Assembly (NCBI GenBank): GCA_022818135.1
Contig: JAFMSR010000002.1
Coordinates: forward strand, 52,850,342 to 52,914,341
Source: Saxidomus purpurata
Lineage: Eukaryota > Mollusca > Bivalvia > Venerida > Veneridae
Length of the DNA: 64,000 bases
Reading direction: 5' to 3'
Position numbers and translations under genes: made by a program. This document shows positions 36,642 through 48,989 of the stretch, in pieces (positions within the stretch are counted from its first letter, which is position 1; every line of letters starts with the position of its first letter). Below the pieces are notes generated by a model, which saw only the letters and a program-made list of their open reading frames with translations, was not told the DNA's origin and made no database searches.

Positions 36642-38619
36642 GACATTTGCGAGGTAAGTCGAAAGGCGATAGTGAGTGGCAGATTGTGAACATTTTATGG
36701 GGATCATCTCAAAATTATACACATTTAAAAGTAGTTGTCGTATAAAAAGGTTATTTTTGCAAAGATCATAATTTCGGAGACACATCATTGCAAATATATT
36801 TTATAATTGCGTACATTGAATTTAAATGATTACACTGATTTCTGGTCGCAAACAAGAGATGCGCATACTTTACCCGCCTGGGGAAGTAATTGTCGTGGGT
36901 GCGCCCAAACAGAGCTGATGCTCCTGTAACACTTTATTTCACAAATGGCATGTTCGCCCTTATGTCTTTAACGGGGTATATACTTATTCAAACGGTAGTA
37001 TTCCTCCTTTCTTGGCCAGGGTTTCGTGGCAACTGTGCCGCAGTATAAAGAGTCAAAACATGATACATGTATCGATTTGGAGAGATCTTGTGGAAACAGT
37101 AAATCATTGCCAATTTGACGCATAAATCAAAACTGATGCCCAAGAAAACCTCATTCTAGATACCGAATTCTGCCAGTATTGTAACACGGCGCAATAAAGT
37201 GTATATTAATATTGAGAATGGGATGTACTATGGAGGACTACCTGATCGATTAATGGTTTCCGACTTCAACTTTAGAGACAATATAAACAAAGAAGGATTT
37301 GGCAGACAATATACACAAAGAAGGGTATTAAATTTTGCAGACATTACCGATTGAATAGGAAAAGGTGTTAGATCTGCATATGAATGGGAAATTAATAGGC
37401 TGCTTATAGTAACATCATAGGTCCCAATGAGCCAAGTATATGTATATAGATTTATATAGATTTATATATTTATGGACCCAAACATTAACACTTAAGTAAA
37501 TGTAATCTCGGGTTCAGGGTGTTTATGCATGTTCAGAAATATTATGTAGAGCGCTTTCGTTACTTCTGGGATATGGCATAAACTCAGAATAGTTTTAACC
37601 AATCGCTGTTACTGTTTGTTTTATTTTTATTGAAACCCGCAAAATGCATGAGCAGAGAATATAACTTTCCTTTTCTGGTTTAGAAGTTTGCAAGCGGCAG
37701 GATTTGAAAATAATGAAAGAACAAATCGGATATTAAAGCCATATTCATATTTCAACTTACATCAATTTGAAACGGATCTGTTTAGAGTTTTTAGTAAGCT
37801 CTAACAAATACGCTAAAAGTTATTCTGAGATTAAAATTGTATATTTGATTGATAGTAAACACGTGATATTTTTTAGTTTCTGAAATGGCGTAGGGTCATT
37901 TTAGCACGGTGGCTCTAATCTCTTGAAACACAAGAAAATAATATTAGGTGTGCTACAACCTAGATATAACATTCCTACACATACTACTTAAAAGCAGACA
38001 GCCCCTTTCCTTTTTATGCCGTGTACTTTTTGCTGCTTTAGCAGCAATATTTTACTTGTCTATAATTTACTTTAATAAATCCAGTTTCCGCGATATATTT
38101 ATGTCACGCCTATATTTTGCACGCAAAGTTCGTGCGGATTATATCGACAGTCTTAAACGTAATACTGTAAACAGTATATACATGTATTATGTGGTCATAT
38201 AAAATTCACAATATGATATTACCCAATTTTGATGTCTGATGTCAGAACCTTGATATTCAGTCAGTCTGATGAGAAATTAGTCATTTATAAAATAAGTTTA
38301 TAGCCCGTTATAGAATTAGGGTCGAACATGCTAGTTGTGAAATGACAGCTCTGTTTGGAAGCACCAACAACAATTACTTCCCAAGACGGTTAGAATATGC
38401 GCATGGCAAAACGCAATCGGTCTAATCATCTAAATTCTATGTACGTAATTACAAAATGTATTTGTAATGATGTGTCTCCGAAATTATGGTCTTTGCAAAA
38501 ATAACCTTTTATACGTCAACTAATCACTAATTTGAAATGTGTATACTTTTGAGATGTTCCCCATAAAATGTTCACAATCTGCCATTCACTCTCGCCTTCC
38601 GACTTACCTCGCAAATGTC
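36642..38619. mobile_element. 2.0-kb element with ~275-bp terminal inverted repeats
   Basis: Arms 36642-36917 and 38345-38619 are inverted copies at roughly 85-90 percent identity by eye. They start GACATTTGCGAGGTAAGTCG and include GTGAACATTTTATGGGGA. Each end is flanked by TA, consistent with a TA target-site duplication as made by Tc1/mariner-type elements. No transposase was seen inside, so it is non-autonomous. Confidence 0.8.
37948..38202 (+). other. Open frame with a membrane segment inside the TIR element
   Basis: An 84-codon open frame has no ATG at its head and contains a hydrophobic stretch (FLCRVLFAALAAIFYLSIIY) followed by a basic segment (RLYFARKVRADY). That shape is typical of a type II membrane anchor, as on Golgi glycosyltransferases. 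AG acceptor candidates precede it, but the donor is uncertain. It could be a captured exon or chance. Being downstream on the same strand, it cannot be the first exon of the GT32 gene. Confidence 0.25.
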
Positions 38620-38789
38620 TATTACTCACATAGTCCCGAGTCATTGTGTTAAAACTCATTTAACCATGAAATTTATGAATGGAAGCGTAGCAAAAAACGT
38701 ACACACATTTATAACACTAAAAGTGCGTGAGAAAAATTACTTTTCATAATGGGATTATGCCACTGGATACATTCAATTCGTAAGTGTAC

Positions 38790-40365
38790 AAGTTAAATAG
38801 CAATAACAGTAGCAGAAAAAGCTTTATCCCTGTGATTAAGCGATTCCAGAATGATATCATACGAGTTTTAACAATAACAGAAATCGGGTATCTTCCGAGT
38901 TCTCCCATTAACATCTATAACGGGGTAGATTTTCGGGCTTTAGTGATTTTTCGGAGAAATTCGTTATGAACTTTTTCCATAATACCGATATTTTCAAAAC
39001 CAAATATTTCGGATCCATATGTCAGTATAGGAAGAACCGTGTGGTCAAATAACTTGATAATTAAATCAGTAGGTAAATCAGAATTATTTGACTTAGTAAA
39101 TAATAAATACATAGCTTTCTTTGCCTGTTGTACTACGTGTTTTCTGGCTGTAAGAAAAGAATCATTACTCGTAAATGTAATTCCGAGATAGTGATATATG
39201 TCTGTTATTTCAATGTCGTTAGTTCCTAGTTTAAAATTGAAATGTCTCAGTTGGCGCGCGCCAAAAACAACAATCTGGTTTTACTGATGTTAACCTTCAA
39301 GTGCCAAATATTACAGTAACTATTAAACAAATCTAGACAATTTTGTAAGTCTGTAGAACGGTGTCGTCTGCATAGAGTAGGACTAACAGTTAAGCCATAG
39401 TGTAAAATCCTGAGAGTCGTGTAGTTCTACTCCAACAGAGCCTTTATCTTGTAAATATGACTGAAGATCATTTAAATAGATAGAAAAAAGTGCGGGGGAC
39501 AAATTTTCTCCCTGACGAACTCCTATTTCGGAGATGAAGGATGCTGAGTCAGCGCCATTGTGAGATACGTTTGATTTTATGTTTTGGTACATGCTGCTTA
39601 TTAACTTGCCGTTTATTGAGTTTTGGAGATGCTTATGCCATTAGCCAGCCCGCCACACCTTGTCAAAAGCCTGAGAGAAATCTACAAATGCACAGAGGAC
39701 CTTTTGCTTCTTCTTTCTAAGAATTTCAATTACTGCATGTAGAGCGAACAAATGGTCAGAGGTAGAATATCCTCTTCGAAACCCGGCCTGATTTTCATTT
39801 AAGATATTATTTTCTTCTAGGTAAGTAGTTAATCTTTGGTTGAGAACACCTGTAAAAAGTTTTCCTAGGCAACTTAGGATCGTGATAGGCCTGTAATTAT
39901 TTGCATCTTTGGAATCACCTTTGTTCTTATAAATTGGAATGATTGTACCTTCTAGCAAAGAGCTAGGAATATATCCAGTATCCAAAATGGAGTTAAATAA
40001 TTTAGTATACAATGGGAGGAGCAGGTCTTTGGAACTTTTAATGTATTCATTGATAATATTATTTACAGGGCTTGAGGCTTTACTGTTATTAAGGTTTTTT
40101 ATGCATTTCACTATTTCAGCGGCAGTTACAGGTGAATTTAAGTAAAGATTAGAATTTGCGAGATTTGTAAATACTCGTCAAAGTTTCTTTCATCAGAAAT
40201 ATTATTTTTGTTAATGTTTTTAAAATGCTCGTAAAAATCGTCTATATTTGGGGAATGATTCTGCGCCGACTTGGGTTTAAGACTATTAAAAAACTTCCAA
40301 TATCTTTTTGGACTTTTCTCACTTAAGTTTCTAAGCCGGATAGAATTTACCAAAAGTAAAACTTG
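38790..40365 (-). pseudogene. LINE fragment (reverse transcriptase), truncated at both ends
   Basis: Minus-strand coding pieces in several frames. 40353-40138 is a pre-RT linker (SPKRYWKFFNSL). 40111-39641 is the RT N-terminal part (NNYRPITILSCLGKLF, NQAGFRRGYSTSDH, AFVDFSQAFDKVWRAG). 39592-39383 carries GVRQGENLSPALFSIYLNDL. A LLYADD box lies just beyond, near 39375, in another frame. 39112-38915 has LPILTYGSEIFGFENI, continuing to GELGRYPIS. It is the same broad family as the LINE at 19978-23600. The endonuclease and 3' end are missing, so it is dead. Confidence 0.9.
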
Positions 40366-40369
40366 TCAT

Positions 40370-40679
40370 AAAATGTTGCTTAAAAGTAATTGACCACCTT
40401 TAAAAAATATTTTTCGCTAAAAAACACTTTAATAGCCAAAATATTTTTTAAACAAATTTATTTTTAGTAACACTGACCTTGACCTTGACCCCCGATACAA
40501 CCCCAAGCTTTTTTCCATGTAAGCTACATACACACCAAATTTCATTGCAATTGGTCACTCCTAACAGGAGTCATTGAGTAGAAACCATTTTTCTATTTTT
40601 AGAAACAGTGACCTTGACCTTGAACCGATGTGGTTGTTACATGCGCTCTGCACATCGTGTAACTATGGACCATAGTCCA
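40370..40679 (-). repeat. Dispersed repeat block, part B (split by hAT insertion)
   Basis: Reverse complement of part of 34950-35150 (CGATGTGCAGAGCGCATG, AACCACATCGGTTCAAGG). It is continuous with 48015-48517 if the hAT element is removed. Confidence 0.75.
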
Positions 40680-41535
40680 CAGGGTTTCCGCTGCAATTCG
40701 CCAAATTCTTTTTTGGCGAAAAAAAATCAGGATTGGCGAAAAAAAAATCAGGATTGGCGAATAATTTTTTTTCATGAACATAAAATACCCTTATCACCAT
40801 GTAATGTATTGTCCGTCCACAATCCAGATCAATAAACATCACAAGTTTCGCCGCAGGCGACATACCACGTGTATAACATAAACAGGTGTCAATGGGGGGT
40901 ATAGCGGTATCAATTAGCGACTGATCTTCGCAACGGTCCTATAATTGATAATCGCTGACTTTTGTTGTTCCCATCGGACAATTACTTAAAATTAGTTTGA
41001 CAATTAATTACAGGCAAAATTAAAACAAGCGAGTTACAAAAACATTGATTAGCACTTAAATCAAAGAACATGTTTAAAAACAGAAACACCTTCAAAGAAC
41101 ATATTTTAAGACATTATCACCTTTCCAAAGTTTTCAAAATTCTAGAAAATTGCAATAGCTCTGCAAAACTATTTATTTTAAATCACGATTTTCATCCAGC
41201 ATTAGGAAATAAGTGATATTTTGCGGTGGATGGACCTAACTTGGTGCTGGAGATCATATCTATATAATTACTAAATTTCTAAGCTCTACAACGTTTGTAA
41301 AATAGGGAAAACTTCATTTTCCCCTTTTTTTGTAATTCGAGTTCATACCTTTAAAAATTCTTCTTTTTCTGATTCTCTATCAGTAGTAACAAAAATGGAG
41401 TACACTCCTTTAGTAATACGATAGAGTAAATATTATGGCCACGTGATATCTTAGGTATGCAATTTTTTTATGCTTCTAGCTATATACACATAACAAACAC
41501 AGACCGGCACTCCACGTTATACTTTTCTTTTTTAG

Positions 41536-42640
41536 CTCACCTGAGCTGGCTCAGGGTGAGCTATTAGGATCGATGAATGTCCGTCGTCCGTCGTCCGTCG
41601 GACGTCGTCCGTCGTCCGTCGTCCGTCCACATTTAGTTCGTTAACACTCTAGTGCTCACATTTTTTCCTCAGTTGTCACGAAACTTGGTCAGGATGTTTG
41701 TCCCAGTAATTACTCGGACGAGTTCGAATATGGGTCATCTGGGGTCAAAAACTAGGTCACAGAGCCCAAAAATAGAAAAATCTTGTTAAGGCTCTAGAGG
41801 CTACTGTTTCAGTCCAAATATCCTGGCAATTTGTCAGAAAGGTTGTTTCTATGATTTCTAGCTCAAGTTTTAATATGGGTCACCTGGGGTCAAAAACTAG
41901 GTCACACAGCCCAAATATGGAAAAACCTTGTTAACACTCTAGAGGTAACATTTTCAGCCCAAATATCCTGGAAATTTGTCAGAAAGGTTGTTTCTATGAT
42001 TTCTAGCCCAAGTTCGAATATGGGTCATCTGGGGTCAAAAACTAGGTCACAGCCCAAATATGGAAAAACCTTGTTAACACTCTAGATGTTACATTTTCAG
42101 CCCAGATATCCTTGAAATTTGTCAGAAAGTGCAGATCATGATCAGACAGCAAAATAATGAAAGTGCAGATCATGATCAGACAGCTAAATTATGAAAGTGC
42201 AGATCATGATCAGACAGCTAAATAATGCATAGCAAACAGTGCAGATCATGATCAGACAGCAAAAAATAAAAAGCTGACAGTGCAGATCATGACCAGCCAA
42301 CATACAATGAATAGCTTACAGTGCAGATCATGATCAGACAGCAAAAAAATGAATAGCCAACAGTGCAGATCATGATCAGACAGCAAAATAATGAGGCCTA
42401 GAGCTTAGATATTCAGCATGTGGCAATAATTGACTCTCTACCAAGATTGTTCAAATCCTGACCTCAGGGTCAAAATTAACCCTGCCTGGGGGGGGGGGGT
42501 CTTTTGATTTTACATAGGCTTATTAAGAGGATATCATGAGCCAAAGGTAAAAATTGATCCTTTCTGCTATTAATAACCTTTTTATTTTTGCCAATGGTAG
42601 ACAGGTGAGCGATACAGGGCCATCATGGCCCTCTTGTTTA
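41536..42640 (+). mobile_element. AGCTCACCTG-ended non-coding element
   Basis: It starts TTAGCTCACCTGAGCTGGC and ends GACAGGTGAGCGATACAGGG...CTCTTGT, so the tips are short inverted repeats (CTCACCTG). The interior has a CGTCCGTCGTCCG tract, modules with GGGTCAAAAACTAGGTCAC repeated three times, and a tandem array of GTGCAGATCATGATCAGACA units (42128-42395). It encodes no protein. A remnant of its 3' end is at 55258-55320. Confidence 0.7.
42128..42395. repeat. Tandem array of GATCATGATC-containing units
   Basis: Seven units of about 33-42 bp, each starting AGTGCAGATCATGATCAGAC, separated by A-rich spacers of variable length. The core GATCATGATC is a perfect palindrome. The core also occurs singly near 6850 and 14468. 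Confidence 0.9.
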
Positions 42641-42644
42641 TACC

Positions 42645-44415
42645 AGGAAAGTAAATTATACACTCTCTATGGCAAATGAGGATAGCCTCGCTTGCCGGGT
42701 GGGATTGTGCACACTATATATAGTCATCTTTTATTAAAGGTTTACAGCTCATCTTTCTGGTACTTCGCCGTTTCTGGGAAGTTGATTCTGTTGTCAGAGA
42801 GACGAGTTAACTCTCTGGACAGAACAGACATTCGCACAGTCGACCAGAAAGTGAGCATAAAATCGGATATTTAATTCTTTTTTCAACTAATAAGAAGTCC
42901 AGGACATGCACCCAAACTCACGCTATAACCCGGAATGTCCTGTGATAGCCTTTCTACACAGTTCACATGGGTTCGATGATAGTTTGCTCAAATTCCGTCC
43001 TCGCTTTTAAAGTATATAACGCGCCGGTTAAGCCAACGTGTACATAAATAACTAGATATATTTTACACTGTTTCCTTTTTTCTCTTTTTAATATGCTATC
43101 TATACCCTGGATAATTTTTTTATGTATATATATATAACATTGCTTATAGTTTTAATAGTTCATTGTTTTATAGTGGTCCTAGAAAGGAGCCGTTAACGGA
43201 AGTCTTCCCTTTTAATCACTCATCTTATTATATATCCAGGGTATATAAATTGTTATTTTTATTGATATTGACAATGTATAACACAGGGTACACACAACAG
43301 TTAAAGTTTTAGGGAGGGCATAAACGCTATGGTACCTACCATGACAAGTCTCCACAATTAATCATATAAATTGTAACTATATATGTAAATAGCTCTGTAT
43401 ATATGTACAAATTTACCATGCAGCTGACTGCATTAGTATGGGCTCTTGTAACAGTGGAGCACCAGCTATCCTGAGCCCATACTAAGGTGAGCCCCTCTCA
43501 TATATATTAACAAAGGGGGTCTCACCTCATAGTAGGTACCACGAATTCATACAGCGGATAACGGGCACAATTTCATTAAACATTCAACTAAAATTGAATC
43601 CAGCAGATATGAGTTATATCCTAGACCTCATATCAGGCATATAGATACCCTGTGCAAATTATTTTAAATTTAGGAAAAATCTTAAATTTTTGTTTTTTAA
43701 ATTATATTTAAAATCTTAAACTAAATAGTATAATTTTACATAACTTCACTGTTTTAGAAACCTGGCTGGCATGCCTACTCACTAAAATGACTAATGGAGC
43801 TGGAGTGCAAAACCAGATTGACCTACTTGTCAAACGCTCTACAGTCGTAAATCTGTCCAATGACGCAGCGAGCACTTGCTCCGCTGCGACCAATGAGAAT
43901 TAAGTAATTCTCTTAACTCAAATTGGGTCACTATTTTTGCACCCCAGCTCCAGAAGCCAAACCATATAACTTATGAACATAGTAATTACATTTTCGAATA
44001 GTACATTAATAGACAAAAAAAATGAGTGGTCACACTTATATAGTTCTACGAAAAATAAAAAAGTTATTTAAAAATTAAGAATTTTAATAAAATTGTACAT
44101 GTTCAAAAATATGTTTTTAAAACCATAAGGTTCTTTTTAAGCTGCACGAATGTCTTGCATTCGTCTCTAGGTCCCATAAACTACCAAGCGGGTTGATTAC
44201 AACAAGCTTGGAGCTTTATGGGAATTAAATACGCACCTCCACACGTGGCAAATGGTATACTTACCATTTCATATATGTAATAAAATATAAATATTTGTAA
44301 GTCACGCTCGGTCATATGGCAATAGCCAAGTACCGAGGGTAAACAACCCCATTCAGTCAGTCAGTCATCCAGCATTCTCCAATTTGTTCTTGCATGTATA
44401 ACAAAGTGATTTTTT
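42645..44415. other. Non-coding interior of the hAT element
   Basis: No gene was seen. Local inverted pairs occur, such as TATACCCTGGATA (near 43109) with its complement near 43225, and GTATGGGCTC/GAGCCCATAC (43437-43487). Confidence 0.4.
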
Positions 44416-44418
44416 AGT

Positions 44419-47400
44419 ATGGGTCGTAAACGCAAAATAGAAAATTTGACGAACGCTTCTAGCAATCAGAAAGTGAGAAAAATTCCAGACTTTATGAATG
44501 TTACTATCAATAGGAAAATCGCAACGGATATTTATTGTGAGGAGAGACTTTAAGAAAGTGAATCATGTAACGTTAATTCTGAAAATGAAAGTGCTAACAA
44601 AATTTCGAGACCTAAAGCTACTATCAGTCGGAAATTTCGCGATGAATGGAAATATCAAAGACCGTGGTTAATGTACGACCCAAACACGTGTTGCATGTAC
44701 TGTTCTGTGTGTCAGACAGCAAATGTTACCAATTCATTTACAACAGGATGTAACATCATGAAATCTGAGAATGTGAAAAACCACGAGAAAGCTAAAGGTA
44801 AGTGCCGCTAAATTAGTATTAAAACACCCCTGTTGAACTCCGTAAAAAACGTCTGAGCGAACGGTTTATTTGTAGGGGAGACAGGATACTGTTATGATCT
44901 CATAATTTTTCGAGAATCACAAAATATGCATTTAATTGTAATCGTTCAATGTGCTGAATACGGGCAGATCGTTGTATTTTTAATATATCTTTTTCTTTTG
45001 TATGTGTTGACCCAATCGATTAAATGGCGTAAATACAACGTGAACGGACCCCGGCCCCCCTTTTTTATGAAATGGGACTTGCCGAGAAATCGTATTGAAG
45101 TTTATATTTATCATGTTTATAATTAAATCTTGCCGCTAATGTCTTTTAAAAACGTGAAAAGTACGTGAAATAATACAGAAACATATTTTTTTTAAATGTT
45201 TGTGTGAACTAAATGAGGCCCAAAAAATACTTTTTTTACAAAACTTTTTTTTGGCCCCTGTCTATTGTTCTTAGGTCTACATTCATAAATATTTTAAAGA
45301 AGATTTTTCAACATATTTTTACATGTTAGACAATGCATTTGATAGGACATTGCTAGCTTCCAAGGCCAAACAGATACGTGTTTCTGGCCTTACCAGCCCT
45401 GTTTTAGATGAAAAAATATTATGTTTTCACAGACTTTTACATCTTACTTTAAATAGGAAAAAGTAGTCATACCACAGCCCTCCAGATTGTTCAGGCTAGT
45501 AAAGACTACAAGAAGTCAGCTGAAATCCAACTCTCTAAGTCTGAGACTGCTGTAACGGCAGCAATGAAAAACATATTCTTCATGGCTACCAACAACCTTC
45601 CAAATATGTTGATTTCAGAACTCAATGACCACTGTATTGATCAGGTAAATAGTTTAATTTTAGTCTTAACTTTTTACCTGCGATTTGTTATATTAAGTGT
45701 GTACATATAATTGCAGTCTCCCTTGATCTACTGGTTAGGCATCCTCCTTGGGAGTGGGAGATTGAAAGTTTGAATCTAAGCAGGGGTCTATTCTGATATG
45801 GCTGGTTGGTGAACCGACATCTAGTTAAATAATTGTTACCAGAAGGTAAATGTGCTCATAAAAAGGTGTCTCATATTGGTCAGAAATGGCTGGCCCCTTA
45901 AGTAGCGGTGACATCGTAATAAACACTTCAATAAAAATAGAGTGCGCAGTCAAGTTTTCATGTATTCAATCTGAACGATCTTTCCTTCCATTTACAATCT
46001 TTTTTAATCTTGGCAGGGGTGTTCCAGTCTGCAGTCCTTGAAAGTGGACAAACACACAACATACGAGCACAGCACAAGTGTTCAAGAGATGCAGCAGTGT
46101 ATGGTGGATGTTATCAATGAAAATTTCCATAATGATTTAGGGGACTCCAAGTTTAGTATTATGGTAGACGAGTCTACAGATATTTCTGTAGACCAGAACA
46201 TGTTGATCTATTTAAGGTATTTAGAAAAGTCACTAGGTTCATACAAGCCTAAAAGCTGCCTTTTAGATGTGTGTAAGTTAAGAGATGGAGCCACAGCTAA
46301 TCAGCTCACGTCAACTGTGCTGACATCATTGAAAGAACATAATTTGAACATTCAAAATCTTGTTGGCATCAGTACAGATGGCGCAGCAGTCATGACTGGT
46401 AAAAAGAGTGGTCTTGTCCAGCAACTTAAGAAAGAATCACCAACTTTGTTAGCTACTCATTGCATATCCCATAGATTAGCTCTGGCCAGTGGACAGGCAG
46501 CAGACACTGTGCCTTACTTGCTTAAGTACCAGGAACTGATTAATGGGGTTTATAAATACTTTGACTATTCACCAAAGAATATGGCTCGGCTTGATAAAAT
46601 TAATGCTGTTTTGGGTAGTTCTAGTTCAAGTGTTAGGTTCAAGCAGGTTTTTCATACTAGATGGTTAAGTTTTGAGGGCAGTGTTAAAGCTATTTGTGAC
46701 AACTACAGTGCATTACTTAGTGTTTTAAGTGAAGACAAGGGGGCAAAGGCCCAGGGTCTCTTGAAAAGTATTTCAAATTTTAAGTTTTTGTACACCTCAC
46801 ACTTTCTGGCAGATGTTTTGAAGCAATTGAGCATTCTTTGCAAGACATTTCAGTCAAGCTCTATAGACTTCACAAGTATATCTTCGTCTTTGGAGTGCAC
46901 TGTTGCAGAGGTTATGAGTCTGACTGAAACAAAGCAAGGTAAGATGCTGAAGTGCTTCACATCATCTGTCCCAGATGTTGCAGGTGAATCAGGTAAGTTA
47001 GAATACATGGGTCATGTAATCAAAGATAGCAATAAGCAGAGGGAGGAAGCTGAGGGATGTTGTAGTCAGTTTGGTAAGAAAGTGTTAGAGAATTTGAAAG
47101 ATAGGTTTGCAGATGTTGGAGACAGTAAGATTTTGAGAGGGTTTTGTGGTTTGTTTGATCCTGCTGTTTTTGTTAATGAAAGTGAGCTGCTAGATGAATG
47201 TGTTGACTGTGTGAGTGAGCATGTGAATGAGGAGGACTTCAGGGATGAGTATATGCGTTTTAGAAAGGATATTATGACAAACTACTGTAAAATGGCAAAT
47301 GATGTAAATAGTGTTTGTCAGATAGGAATTAGAAAGGGACAGGTATATCCATGTGTGGCTGCAGTTGCATACAAACTTTTGTGTGTCCCAGTATCAAGTG

Positions 47401-47591
47401 TTGAGTGTGAGAGGGGATTTAGTGTTCAAAACATTGTAAAAACAAAACTGAGGAACAGGTTAGAAACAAAGTCACTGTATCTGTTAATGAAGTTGAGTAT
47501 TGATGGTGGTACACAGAAATCTTTTGATTTCCCAGCAGCATATGGTAAGTGGAAAAGTCTAAAAAGCAGAAGAATTTGTGGATATAGATGA
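44419..47591 (+). CDS. hAT transposase, three exons, one in-frame stop
   Basis: Exons are 44419-44797, 45457-45644 and 46017-47591, joined by phase-1 and phase-0 GT/AG introns (about 713 codons). Exon 1 has a basic start (MGRKRKIEN) and a cysteine/histidine zinc-finger-like block (CCMYCSVCQ ... NHEKAK), as in the TTF/BED-type fingers of ZNF862-like hAT proteins. Exon 3 is the RNase H-fold catalytic part: D in MVDESTD (about residue 240), D in STDGAAVMTGKKSG (about 310), HTRWLS, and E in SSVECERGFS (about 652). It ends in the hAT dimerisation region (KTKLRNRLETKSLYLLM). A TAA at 44551 interrupts exon 1 at codon 45. An ATG near 44670 lies downstream, so a shorter product is possible. Exons 2 and 3 are intact. 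It would bind the element's ends and catalyse cut-and-paste transposition in the nucleus. Confidence 0.85.
45718..45947 (+). repeat. tRNA-derived SINE in hAT intron 2
   Basis: A-box-like GATCTACTGGTTAGGCATCC, degraded B box AGTTTGAATCT, a body with GGCTGGTTGGTGAACCGAC and an end CACTTCAATAAAA. It was inserted in the transposase intron, so it is younger than the hAT copy or was carried with it. Confidence 0.6.
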
Positions 47592-48014
47592 GAAAATATG
47601 CTCTGTAAATGTGTTAGCTGACAGTGTAAAAGTGTCACAAAGAGTTCAATGTCACCTGATGGTACATGTATCTTCCTTTCAGATAAAGCCTGTTCTTGTG
47701 CCACATGCTATATGTTGCTTTTTAATGTGTATTACATGAAGTTCAATGTCACTTGATTGCACATGTAGTACCTTCCTTTTATAAAGCCTGTTCTTGTGCA
47801 ACATATATGTTGCTATTTAATGTGTATTACCTGTATGTTATATAAAGATTTCAAATAAAGAAAATGAAATTTCACAGTTTACTGTTGCATGTTGTCTTTT
47901 TGGTTGAAAAAAAAATAATAAATTCAACAGCTGTTGAATTCCCCCCCCCGCACCAAAAAAAAAACTGACATCAAAATTGTGGCCAAAAAAAATTATAGGC
48001 CAGTGGAAACCCTG

Positions 48015-48517
48015 ATGGTGAACATTTGTGTTGAGTTATTTTTAAATCCTACAAGGGGTTCGGACACTAAATATAGTCATATGACCTTTGATCTCTGTGA
48101 CCTTGACCTTGAGCGAGTGCAGATGGTTCACGGGCTCTGCACATCGCGTAGTTAAACAGAGCATCTGACCCAAGTTTAATGAAGTTTACGTATGCCGAAT
48201 ATTATCGATGATTATGCAAACGCGCCATCTGGTGTAATAATGCGAGTGCACGTTTCAACAGTGCGTGATGATATGCATTGTTCGTCCAACTGGCATGCGT
48301 TGTTTAGCTTAGATATATTATGCCTATGTCAGTATAACGTAGCTATATTGGTTTATATTAGCAGTTGGCTAATATGTTGAAAGACGTTAAAATCATAAAT
48401 TTCAAGTATGACAAACGCAGTTATTAAGAAATACATTTCAATCAAGTATTATTTATAGAATGTTATGATGAGGGTATAAATGACAGCCAAACAATTCAGT
48501 CAGATTGTTTAACTCAT
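48015..48517 (-). repeat. Dispersed repeat block, part A
   Basis: Reverse complement of 34305-34950 (GTTCGTCCAACTGGCATGCG, TGACCTTGACCTTGAGC). Together with 40370-40679 it forms one repeat copy split by the hAT element. Confidence 0.75.
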
Positions 48518-48645
48518 CCGAAAGACTGTTAGTAATTTTAGTTGGACAGCCCCGGGATCCAAACCCGCTACCCCGAGATTACATGTCAAGTGCTCTACCG
48601 ATTGTGCTAACCGGGCTGACCGAATTCAGAGGTTTTGGGTATTTG
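48518..48645 (-). repeat. tRNA-derived SINE (Thr-like head)
   Basis: On the minus strand, CCGGTTAGCACAATCGGTAG (A box), an anticodon-loop-like ACATGTAATC and a B box GGGTTTGGATCCC, with 5' CAGCCC facing GGGGCTG. It is the best tRNA mimic in the window, but the body continues into ACTAACAGTCTTTCGGATG, shared with other SINEs here. Confidence 0.65.
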
Positions 48646-48989
48646 AATAAAAACAACAACAACAATGTGGTTTATTGCATTAAACATTACACAATTCTTA
48701 TAGCAACAACAATATAAGACAAGTACAAAGCTTTTCGGGAAGGCTTGGTCATTAACATTTTCAAGATGAATAAATGTTATAAGTTTTAGTTTCTTATTTT
48801 GTTTCCATGGTAAAGAAATTTGGACAAATTGGTTAATACAGTTTTAGAAAAATTTTTATAAAAGATTCGAAAGTTTTTGTAAAGTTGGCCACGTATAATA
48901 ATATTTCTTAAAATATTTCTGTCTAAGATTTTAAAGATCTAAAACAGGCTCAATAATTATTTTTGTCATCATCCAATTAAAGAAGACAC

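Larger units (their letters stand above)
40680..48014 (+). mobile_element. hAT-superfamily DNA transposon, 7.3 kb
   Basis: Bounded by terminal inverted repeats CAGGGTTTCCGCTGC (40680) and, inverted, CAGGGTTTCCACTGG (ending 48014). These are the CAGGG-type ends usual for hAT elements. The boundaries are supported by the uninterrupted homologue near 34940-34970, in which the two flanks are adjacent. An 8-bp target duplication is expected. The flanking octamers match only 5 of 8, and a few extra bases lie on the left, so that junction has been altered. The element encodes a three-exon transposase and carries an AGCTCACC repeat (41536-42640) and a SINE (45718-45947) inside it. Confidence 0.8.

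Noticed and set aside
37948..38202. First exon of the GT32 gene
   Set aside because: It lies downstream of the catalytic exon on the same strand, so it cannot be spliced to it in the normal order.
46038..46040. Start codon of the hAT transposase at 46038
   Set aside because: The codon is TTG and the frame continues upstream to a splice acceptor at 46016; two earlier exons join in frame.
48550..48625. Possible tRNA-Thr gene on the minus strand
   Set aside because: The best tRNA mimic here, but the B box is altered (GGGTTTGGATCCC) and it continues into SINE body sequence shared with other copies.
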